Source: Actinomycetes bacterium (GTDB lineage Bacteria; Actinomycetota; Acidimicrobiia; Acidimicrobiales; RAAP-2). From it: a DNA stretch of 64,000 nt. Shown piece by piece: positions 36,343 to 43,682 of this stretch (its first letter is position 1; each line of letters starts with the position of its first letter). The notes beneath the pieces are model-generated. The model was not told the DNA's origin, made no database searches, and saw nothing but the letters and a program-made list of their open reading frames with translations. The stretch covers positions 8,695 through 72,694 of the forward strand of contig JAJZBK010000011.1 of the NCBI GenBank assembly GCA_021798955.1. Direction: 5' to 3'. The position numbers and the translations under genes were made by a program.

Positions 36343-37257
36343 TCAACCCACGACCTCCGAGTAGCTGATCGCGATGGGCGTGACCGACGTGGCGTACCCG
36401 GATTGGAGGCCGTGAAGCTTCTGGACGGTGAGGTTGATGTCGACGCGGGTGATCTGGTCGGCCGGGCACGTGGTGATGCTGGTGCAACTGTTGGCGCCGA
36501 AGTCCGTCTGCCAGGGGGACCCGGCGGCGGTCGAGTACGGCGTGGGGCTGGTGTTGGCGCCCCAGGTGTACTGCAGGATCGGGTTTGCCGTGCCAGCAGC
36601 CGAGCCCGGTCCGTTGACCACGTCGTCGAGGGAGACGACCGTCTTCGGGTTGGCCGTGTCCCACTGGCAGTAGGTGGGGTTGGCGCTGTCGGGTTGGAAC
36701 GGGCAGGTCCCCGCCACGGCCCTGGCCTCGGTCATGGTGAAGGTAAAGGTGCCCGGCCCGACACCGGACGGGTACGGGGCGGTGTTGGGAGTAGTGGTGA
36801 TGGTGAAGAGCGCCGGACCGTTCGGGTCGCCGACGTTGGCGGTGAAGGTGGCCGAGAACGGACCAAGCGCGAACGGTCCCGAAGAGGAACTGCCGGGGGC
36901 CGGTTGGAAGGGAGGCACCGGGACGAGGACGGCATCGACCACTGCTTGTGGGGCTGGTTCGACCATCGACCGGAAGAAGGCCTGGAGGGTGGTGGTGGTC
37001 GGGATGACCTCGGTGAAGCCGCTGGAGCTCCGACTGATGGAGTTCTGCTGGCTGTAGAAGAACGTGATGACGGTGGCGCTCACCGCCATCACCACGGTCA
37101 GGATGCTCATGGCGACCAGCACCTCGACCAGGGTCATCCCGTCGTCGGTGGCCCGGCGCAGCCGGCGGGGCTGGGCGACGCGCCACCCGTTCGCCGCCGG
37201 CGCCGGGTGGGCGACGCCCCGGCTGGCGTGGCGCACCTTTGGCACGGGCCGGCTCAC
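36343..37257 (-). CDS. PilW-like minor pseudopilin (cassette B)
   Basis: A 304-residue type IV prepilin. A 40-residue basic leader ends in DDG, followed by MTLVEVLVAMSILTVVMAVSATV, with Glu at +5 (E45) for assembly. Prepilin peptidase should cut after G40. The exported part is beta-rich with Cys in pairs (TCPF, YCQW, NSCTSITTCP). GTG 37257 overlaps the giant pseudopilin's stop by four bases, which rules out the longer start at 37485. Shares length class and ending with the paralogue at 42597-43682. Confidence 0.85.
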   Translation of the reverse strand: MSRPVPKVRHASRGVAHPAPAANGWRVAQPRRLRRATDDGMTLVEVLVAMSILTVVMAVSATVITFFYSQQNSISRSSSGFTEVIPTTTTLQAFFRSMVEPAPQAVVDAVLVPVPPFQPAPGSSSSGPFALGPFSATFTANVGDPNGPALFTITTTPNTAPYPSGVGPGTFTFTMTEARAVAGTCPFQPDSANPTYCQWDTANPKTVVSLDDVVNGPGSAAGTANPILQYTWGANTSPTPYSTAAGSPWQTDFGANSCTSITTCPADQITRVDINLTVQKLHGLQSGYATSVTPIAISYSEVVG

Positions 37258-39854
37258 GGCACGCTCGCCAGGGTGATCGGCACCGCTGCCGGGAACGGGT
37301 AGGTGACGTTGTTGGCACCGTCGGTCACCCCGGTGGTGCCCACGGAGATCGTCTCGGTCGCCGTGGCGCCGGCTGCCGCGTCGGTGGCCGTCAGGGTGAA
37401 GGTGAGGCCGTTCCCCACGGGGACGCCCGCCTCGCTCGTCCCGTCGGCACCGGTGGTGGGAAGGTCGAAGGTGTCGTTCGCACACCCGTTCGAGGTGACT
37501 GTCAGCGACAGGGCGACGCCGCTCAGAGGAGCGCCCGAGTTGCTGAGCACGGTCGTCCGGAGGAAGCCGAGCGGAACGGTCGAGGACGTCGTCCCTCCGG
37601 GTGGCACCTGGACCGTGGGGAGGGTGAAGGTGGGCACCTCGGCCTGACAGCTCGCGTCACCGGCCCAGAGGTTGTAGAAGTAGTTGAAAGGGAAGAGGTT
37701 GCCAACCTGGGGCGGGTCCGGGGTGGACGCCGACGTGTAGGGCGCGGCCTGGTAGGTGGGTGCGCCGGAGGCCGTGTAGGTCCCGGTGGCTGACAGCCCG
37801 CTGGCCGACACCGTGATGGGGAGCCCGGTCGCGGTGGCGCCGTCCCAGGCGACCGACGACGTGAGCCCGGGGTCCTGGCTCCAGCTGCCCCCGCCGTCGC
37901 TACTGGCGAAGACCACCGGTCCCTGGTTGGACTCCCCGACGGCGTCGCAGGCGGTCGAGGTGGAGCAGCCCACTCCGGAGAGGAACTCGACGGAGGCGTT
38001 GAGGGAGGGGAACGCCCACGACCACGCGCCCCCGGCCAGCGTGCCGGTGGCCTCCACGCCGCCACCAGGCCCGGAACCGGACAGGAGGCAACTGGTCGAC
38101 GACGAACAGGTGAGGGAGGTGACCGTGGCGAACGAGGACGCCAGGGTGGCCACCGACGACCACGACTGGCCACCGTCGGAGGTGGCAGCCACGGTGCTCG
38201 ATTCGGTTCCCGAGCTCACCGTGGAGACGACCATCAGGCAGTCGCTGGCGTCGACGCAGGCCACCGGACCCGTGGCGGCGATCCCGGAGGGGAACGAGGT
38301 CGCTGCCGTCCAGGTCGTCCCCTGGTTGGTGGTCCAGAGCGCGGTGAGGGAGCCACCGACTGAGGCCGAGGCGACGCACAGCGGTGGGCTCGATCCGTTG
38401 ACCGCGTCACAGGCCACGTCGGCCACGTCGGTGGTCGTCGGGGGAACGGCCTCGGTGGCCCACGAACCGGAGCCCGAGGTCGTGTCGAGGATGATCCCTG
38501 TCGCCGACGTACTAGTCGTGCCGGTCGCCGACGTGCTGGTCGTGGTGCCGCTGCCGGATGCGAAGCACAGGTTGGCCGAGGAGCAGGTGACGGACGTGAG
38601 CGAGGCGACCTTGGTGGTGAGCGAGGCGGGGAGCTCGCTCGTCGCCGAGGATCCCGCCACGTCGAGCAGGACGGGCGCGTTGGGACCGTCCGTGCCGATG
38701 GCGTAGCAGTTGGACCCGTTCGAGCAGGCGACGCCGGTGAGGTCGGTCGACGGCACGGGGGTCGAGATGGTGGTGAGCGAGCCGTCGTGGTAGGAGAGGA
38801 CGACGCCTCCGCCACTGCCGGAACCAACCAGCACACAGGTGCCGTTCGGTAGGCACGACACCCCGTTGATGGCCTGGATGCCGTTGGGCACCGGCACCAT
38901 GGCGGCCTTCCCGTCCTGCACAGCCACCAGATCGGCACCGCCGCGCTCACGTCCCCAGGCGAAGCAGGGCCCACTGGTCGGGCAGGCGAACCCGTCGGCC
39001 AGGTCGGTCTGCGAGGCGTAGGCGAGGTTGATGGCGCCGCCGTGGTCGTAGAGGAACTCGTAGGAGGTCGTCGTGCCCGGCGAGACGACGAGCGGCGTGG
39101 TCGACGACGGTGTCGGGTTCTGGGCGGTGTTGTCGACGTAGGTGTTGGGACTTGGCCAGCCGGACGACGAGAGCACCACCGAGTACGTGCCTTGGGGCGC
39201 CGGCAGGAAGAGGCACCCTCCTTGGGGAACGGTCACCTGGGTATGGCCGTCCGGGAACGGGCTCGGGGAGAAGGTGGCGATGACGGCTCCCTGGTTGCTG
39301 TCGTAGGTGAGGCCGTTGCCGAGCGCGTTGTCGACTTGGATGGCCAGGTAGCCATCGGTGGTCGACAGTGCGCCGTAGGGCGGGTTGAGGACGGAGGTCG
39401 TCGAGATCGAATTGGCGTACGAGTGTGTCGTCGGGTTCGTCTCCTTCCCCCAGCTCACGGTGGCCACGGCCGAGATCACCTGGGGGGTGGCGCCGGGTGT
39501 GCACAGGTTCCCGCTCAGCCCCGCCTCGGCCCACGCCAGGTTGACGGAGGTGTGGTAGACGGTGCCTGCCACCGTCACGTCAGGCGCGAGGTAGGTGCCG
39601 GGGACGCTCGGGTAGCTGTCGAGCGCCAGCGTGTTCAGGTGGCTGATCCACTGGTCGGCGACCCCGGTGGCGGCCACACGCTCGCGGGTCTGGCTCGCTA
39701 CCTGGGTGACGCTGTCGATGAGGTAGCCCATGGGGACCAGGGCGATCAGGAGGACCATCAAGGCGACGATGACCTCCAGCAGGGAGAAGCCGGGGTCTCC
39801 TCGGTCGGCGCCGGTGGCCCGCCGCGTGGCGAGCGCACGGCTGAGGGGGCTCAC
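37254..39854 (-). CDS. Giant PilV-like pseudopilin with Cys-paired propeller-like repeats (cassette B)
   Basis: An 866-residue prepilin, several times longer than normal. Leader 1-22 ends DPG; FSLLEVIVALMVLLIALVPMGYLID follows with Glu27 at +5. Residues about 60-285 form a pilin/Ig-like region (GGCLFLPAPQGTYSVVL). From C291 to about 680 there are eight repeats with the pattern V-x-C-x4-6-C-x-x-x-G, for example VSCLPNGTCVLVG, VACSNGSNCYAIG, VTCSSANLCFASG and VGCSTSTACDAVG, spaced about 45-60 residues: the look of beta-propeller blades each closed by a disulfide. The C-terminal 130 residues are another Ig-like domain (VPLGFLRTTVLSNSGAPLSG). GTG 39854 has GGAG seven bases upstream. Function as pilus-tip adhesin is inferred. 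Confidence 0.8.
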   Translation of the reverse strand: MSPLSRALATRRATGADRGDPGFSLLEVIVALMVLLIALVPMGYLIDSVTQVASQTRERVAATGVADQWISHLNTLALDSYPSVPGTYLAPDVTVAGTVYHTSVNLAWAEAGLSGNLCTPGATPQVISAVATVSWGKETNPTTHSYANSISTTSVLNPPYGALSTTDGYLAIQVDNALGNGLTYDSNQGAVIATFSPSPFPDGHTQVTVPQGGCLFLPAPQGTYSVVLSSSGWPSPNTYVDNTAQNPTPSSTTPLVVSPGTTTSYEFLYDHGGAINLAYASQTDLADGFACPTSGPCFAWGRERGGADLVAVQDGKAAMVPVPNGIQAINGVSCLPNGTCVLVGSGSGGGVVLSYHDGSLTTISTPVPSTDLTGVACSNGSNCYAIGTDGPNAPVLLDVAGSSATSELPASLTTKVASLTSVTCSSANLCFASGSGTTTSTSATGTTSTSATGIILDTTSGSGSWATEAVPPTTTDVADVACDAVNGSSPPLCVASASVGGSLTALWTTNQGTTWTAATSFPSGIAATGPVACVDASDCLMVVSTVSSGTESSTVAATSDGGQSWSSVATLASSFATVTSLTCSSSTSCLLSGSGPGGGVEATGTLAGGAWSWAFPSLNASVEFLSGVGCSTSTACDAVGESNQGPVVFASSDGGGSWSQDPGLTSSVAWDGATATGLPITVSASGLSATGTYTASGAPTYQAAPYTSASTPDPPQVGNLFPFNYFYNLWAGDASCQAEVPTFTLPTVQVPPGGTTSSTVPLGFLRTTVLSNSGAPLSGVALSLTVTSNGCANDTFDLPTTGADGTSEAGVPVGNGLTFTLTATDAAAGATATETISVGTTGVTDGANNVTYPFPAAVPITLASVP

Positions 39855-39980
39855 GGCACGCTCCGAGGGGAAGAGGTGCCCGACCTGACCGCCGGCACGT
39901 GCCTGCTGGTGGAGGGGGGCTGCATGGCCCGTGGCTCAGTGCCCGTGTCTCGTGGTGGTGTGGACATGTCGCTCCACGCC

Positions 39981-40008
39981 AGCGTACGAGAATCACGGAG
40001 CGTGACAA
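39981..40008 (-). promoter_or_regulatory. Candidate promoter of pseudopilin cassette B
   Basis: Minus-strand TTGTCA (40008-40003), a 16-base spacer and TACGCT (39986-39981). This would start a transcript with a leader of about 120 bases before GTG 39854, which has its own GGAG. Confidence 0.45.
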
Positions 40009-40028
40009 ATAAGTGATTCTACGTAGTG
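39997..40028 (-). promoter_or_regulatory. Conserved upstream block, cassette B copy
   Basis: Minus strand reads CACTACGT, two variable bases, AATCA, then CTTATTTGT, CAC and GCTCC. The copy before cassette A (46500-46538) has the same words in the same order with a 10-base insertion and without the CAC. Confidence 0.6.
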
Positions 40029-40196
40029 ATTGGGAGCTGACTGGGCGGCTGGGTGTGGGCGCGTCCCGCGGGTAGCCGGCTCGGCAGGGACCGTGTGCGC
40101 CGTCTCGCCGAGCGGCAGTCGGATCGTTGGCGGAGGTATGGCTGTCAGCCGGAGCAGGGCAGGTAGCTGTCGTTGGCCGTCGGTCGGCGTTGGCTC

Positions 40197-42593
40197 TCAG
40201 CCGTAGTTGGGCAGCCCACCGTTCGCCGCGCCGCAGTACGACGAGGTCGGGTTCCCGCCGCTCTTGTACGGAGCAGGCAGGCTCGGGCACGATCCCGAGG
40301 TCGGGGAGACGACTGTTCCTGAGGAGGAGGCCAACTGCCACGACGGCATGGTCGGCACCAGGTAGCTCGGCGGGGAGACGAAGTCGAGGAGTGGGTCCCA
40401 TGTGTAGTACTTGCTGTAGCCACTCACGTAGCTGCTCCCGCTGAAGGTGCCGACCGGGCCGCGGGCGAACTGCTGGATCGACCCGTAGACGATCAGCTTC
40501 CCTTCCGGAGAGCCGACCGTGTAGTTGTTCACGACGAAGGACTGGCTGAGGGCGAGGACAGCGGCATCAATGGTCACGTTCCCGCTGCTGGCGGCCGGGT
40601 TGCACAAGGGGCCGGGCGCGCCCACCGGGCAGGCGGGGAGCAGGTGCCCACTCGAGGGCGACACGGGTTGGTTGACCTCGACGTACTTCTCGGCGATCAA
40701 TCCCAGCGTGTCGTTGGTCCCGCCGGGGTTGAAGGGGCAGTAGCTCTCCGATGGTGTCCCCGACCCGGGGGCCGCGCCGGAGGCGCTCTCCCACGAGCAG
40801 TCGTCGTAGGTGATGTTGCCGTCGATGACGATGTTGTTGGCCGAGCCGATGGTCAGCTCCCCGGACAGGTTGCCGTGGACGAAGGCGTCCCCCTCGCTAT
40901 CGGGTGTCGGTGTCTCCCCGTAGTAGCAACTGCCGCACCCACCCGCCGACACCTGGGAGTCAGGCCCGTACGTCGTCGACGGCTGGAGCGAGCGGTGATG
41001 ACCGAGCGACCCCGACGACGCCGTCGTCGTCGCGTTGCCCGAGTACCTCGCGGTGAACCCGCCAGTGCCGTTGGATGCCTCGGTGGTCGTGCACGTGGCC
41101 GTCGATTCGTAGGTCGCCGGCGTGGTCGCCGGAACGACCGCTACCGGGGCCGACAGCGGCTGGGCCGAGCAGCCCGCGATGACCGAGGTCTGATTCCGGC
41201 GTCGACACCCCCACCAGTGGCACACCCGCCGGGAGGTGGTCTGGCGGAACGTGACGGTCGCACCGGTGTCGAGGTCGCTGCTCGCCGAGGTGACCGTCGC
41301 CGTCAAGGTGACCGACGCGGACCGCCTGGGTGGGGACGGGCTCGCCGTCAGGTCGGTCACCGAGTTCGACACCGCGTCGTCGAACGGGTTGGCCCCGGCG
41401 ACCGTCTGGCCCGCTGTGGCCTTCTGGACGAAGACGACACCGTTGGGCGGGATCGGTGCTGTCCCGTTGTTGGGGCAGTCGTTCAGGTTCGCGCTCAGGT
41501 TGTTGGTGTCCCACTGGTGGCTGACGCCGTTGACGACCACCGTCTGCTCGTGGGTGTCGGGGCTCGAGACCGTCATGGTTCCGTGGTCGAGGGTGATCTG
41601 GGTCGGCCCCGAGTAGAGGCAGCCGTTCTGGGCGGCGATCGTCCCGAGCTGGGTGTCGTCCTGGGGCGGGACCTCGAGGGGGTGGCCGTTGGCGCTGGTT
41701 GTCGTGTCGTAGACGCTCACCGAGGTGTCGGCCTTGCTGCAGTTGACGGAGCCCCCGCTCATGCCGTAGCTCTGGTTGACGAAGAGGCAGTTCGGGTCGG
41801 CAGTCTCGACGGTGCTCGGGTTGGAGGCGGTGCCGAAGGACGGGCCGCCGGAGACGAACAGCGAGTCGTTGGAGTAGATCGGACCGTTCAGGTAGTCCCC
41901 GGGGCCGAAGTAGACCGGTGAGCATCCGAGCGTGCCCCCCAGGATGTCGTAGTTGCCGAGGGGGCCACCGGTCGGGTTGTCGTGCTTCGTCGCCCAGTTG
42001 TAGTTGCACGTCGAGTAGTTCCCCGACGCGTTGTACGACTCGTAGTTCGTCCACCACACGTTGTCGAGGAAGCCGTTGGACGGGGTCACGGTGAGCGTTG
42101 ACGTCTCGAAGACGTAGTGGTTCGCCGCCGTCGGGTCGTAGGCAGCCCCGACCACCTGGACGGTGAGCGTGGTGAGCGAGCCGCTGGGGCCGATCGTCGG
42201 TTGTGGGTTGCCGAAGGCGTAGTACTCGGTGTCCGCTCCATTGACCCCGGAGCCCGACACCTCGTTCCAGACCTCGTACTTCAGCCCGCTGCACGTCCCG
42301 CTCCCGTTGGTGGTGCTGTTGCACTGGGCCAGACTGGGGTTGGTGTTGATGGCGGTGAGGTAGCTGTTGACGGCGGCTTCGAGGGCCCGGTTGGCATACA
42401 CCTGGCCGGCCTGCCGCTGCTGGACGGAGCCGGACTGGACGGTCTCCTGCAACAGGAACGCCCCGGTGGCGGCGAGCCCGACGGTCAGGGCGATGACGGC
42501 GACGATGGCGGTCTGACCAAGGTCATCACGGGTGCGCCGGCGGGCTGGTCGCCATGCCCTGCGAGCCTGCTCAAGTCGGGTGCGGACGTTCAT
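40197..42593 (-). CDS. PilX-like pilus-assembly protein, large, with Ig-like insert (cassette A)
   Basis: A 798-residue paralogue of the 34224-36305 protein. The N-terminus is 26 residues ending DDLG, then QTAIVAVIALTVGLAATGAFLL. Conserved points are [37 protein letters not shown] and DTLGLIAEKYVEVNQP. It carries an extra segment of about 150 residues (near 405-555), starting SVTDLTASPSPPRRSASVTLTATVTS with later FTARYSGNATTTASSG, which looks like a bacterial Ig-like (Big_3-type) domain absent from the other copy. ATG 42593 is three bases after the PilW-like stop. Likely an exposed minor pilus subunit. Confidence 0.75.
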   Translation of the reverse strand: MNVRTRLEQARRAWRPARRRTRDDLGQTAIVAVIALTVGLAATGAFLLQETVQSGSVQQRQAGQVYANRALEAAVNSYLTAINTNPSLAQCNSTTNGSGTCSGLKYEVWNEVSGSGVNGADTEYYAFGNPQPTIGPSGSLTTLTVQVVGAAYDPTAANHYVFETSTLTVTPSNGFLDNVWWTNYESYNASGNYSTCNYNWATKHDNPTGGPLGNYDILGGTLGCSPVYFGPGDYLNGPIYSNDSLFVSGGPSFGTASNPSTVETADPNCLFVNQSYGMSGGSVNCSKADTSVSVYDTTTSANGHPLEVPPQDDTQLGTIAAQNGCLYSGPTQITLDHGTMTVSSPDTHEQTVVVNGVSHQWDTNNLSANLNDCPNNGTAPIPPNGVVFVQKATAGQTVAGANPFDDAVSNSVTDLTASPSPPRRSASVTLTATVTSASSDLDTGATVTFRQTTSRRVCHWWGCRRRNQTSVIAGCSAQPLSAPVAVVPATTPATYESTATCTTTEASNGTGGFTARYSGNATTTASSGSLGHHRSLQPSTTYGPDSQVSAGGCGSCYYGETPTPDSEGDAFVHGNLSGELTIGSANNIVIDGNITYDDCSWESASGAAPGSGTPSESYCPFNPGGTNDTLGLIAEKYVEVNQPVSPSSGHLLPACPVGAPGPLCNPAASSGNVTIDAAVLALSQSFVVNNYTVGSPEGKLIVYGSIQQFARGPVGTFSGSSYVSGYSKYYTWDPLLDFVSPPSYLVPTMPSWQLASSSGTVVSPTSGSCPSLPAPYKSGGNPTSSYCGAANGGLPNYG

Positions 42594-42596
42594 GGT

Positions 42597-43682
42597 TCAC
42601 CCCACGTTCTTCGAGTACTGGAACGGAAGGTCCGGGGCGACCGAGTTCCCCTGGTCGCGGTAGGTGATGACTTGGGTCTCCGTGCTCCCGTTCGTACCCG
42701 ATCCCTTCTGGTCGACGATCAGGTCGATCGTCACGCTCTGGATGGCGTCAGCCGGGCAGCTGGCCGCCACGTCGAGGTAGGTCCCGTTTGGTTTCGTGCA
42801 CGTCGTGAGCGACAGCGTCGACGTCCCCGAGAGGTCCTTCGCGAAGGGCGTACCCGTCACCGAGACCGACCCGCTGGTTACGTCGGCGGGGGTCAGGGCC
42901 AAGGTGGCGTCGATCTTCGGGTCGAAGAGGTCGTAGCTGAAGAGCTGCTGGCCCGACTGGGACGGGTCGTTCACCACGCCGGAGACGTTGTCGATGAGTC
43001 GGTAGGACGACCCGTACTGGCACACCGCGGTGCTCTTCGACGAGAACGGGCAGGTGCTCACCCCGGGGGTCGACTGGATAGGGAGGTACTCCTTCACCTG
43101 GAAGTTGCACGGGTCGGCCGTCGAGCAGGTCGCCGTCGCCGCGCCGCCGGGCGTCGTCTCCTCGGCGACGATCTTGGCTGGGCCACAGACGGTCGACGAG
43201 CCGGTCGGGCAAGCGTTGGCGCCGCCGATGGTCCCGACGTTGGCGTAGAAGGTGAGGGTGAAGTTCCCGATGCCCGAGATGTTCCCCGAGGTCTTCGAGA
43301 GGTTGTCGACCCCGAAGCCGGGGACCGGTCCACCGCCGGCGTTGTTCGGGTTGTCCGAGGGGCCGGGCTCGACCTCGGCGCGCAGCAGGGGCTGGACGAC
43401 GTTGATAGCAGGGCTGACCTGGTCGAACTCGCTGTTCTGAGCGAAGACCTCGGTGCCGATGTTGAGGAACGTCGTGTAGGTGACGAGCACGATGGTGAGG
43501 AGGACGACGAGCAGGCCCGAGGCGATGAGGAGCTCCACGAGCGTCATCCCCGAGTCGTCCATGGACCGGTCGTTTCGCTCGGTGTTGCGCCGAACCCGAC
43601 GGCGCAACACCGAGGCGAGGAGCGCCTGCCGCCGCTGGGGCACACCACCCGCGAGCGCCTGCCATTGGGGTATGCCGGTCAC
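42597..43682 (-). CDS. PilW-like minor pseudopilin (cassette A)
   Basis: A 361-residue type IV prepilin. The 45-residue Arg-rich leader ends MDDSG, then MTLVELLIASGLLVVLLTIVLVTYTTFL with Glu at +5. The passenger is beta-rich with several Cys (NACPTGSSTVC, TCSTADPC, TCPFSSKSTAVC). GTG 43682 overlaps the giant pseudopilin stop by four bases, so the open frame upstream to 43883 is not used. Its counterpart is 36343-37257; the end motif (Ile-x-Tyr and two to three more residues) is similar in both. Confidence 0.85.
   Translation of the reverse strand: MTGIPQWQALAGGVPQRRQALLASVLRRRVRRNTERNDRSMDDSGMTLVELLIASGLLVVLLTIVLVTYTTFLNIGTEVFAQNSEFDQVSPAINVVQPLLRAEVEPGPSDNPNNAGGGPVPGFGVDNLSKTSGNISGIGNFTLTFYANVGTIGGANACPTGSSTVCGPAKIVAEETTPGGAATATCSTADPCNFQVKEYLPIQSTPGVSTCPFSSKSTAVCQYGSSYRLIDNVSGVVNDPSQSGQQLFSYDLFDPKIDATLALTPADVTSGSVSVTGTPFAKDLSGTSTLSLTTCTKPNGTYLDVAASCPADAIQSVTIDLIVDQKGSGTNGSTETQVITYRDQGNSVAPDLPFQYSKNVG

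Larger units (their letters stand above)
39855..40196. other. 342-base intergenic region between the two pseudopilin cassettes
   Basis: Holds the leader and promoter of cassette B (39855 to about 40030), including a block homologous to the region upstream of cassette A. From 40031 to 40196 I see no gene, RNA or clear hairpin; the region ends at the stop of the cassette A PilX-like gene. Confidence 0.7.
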
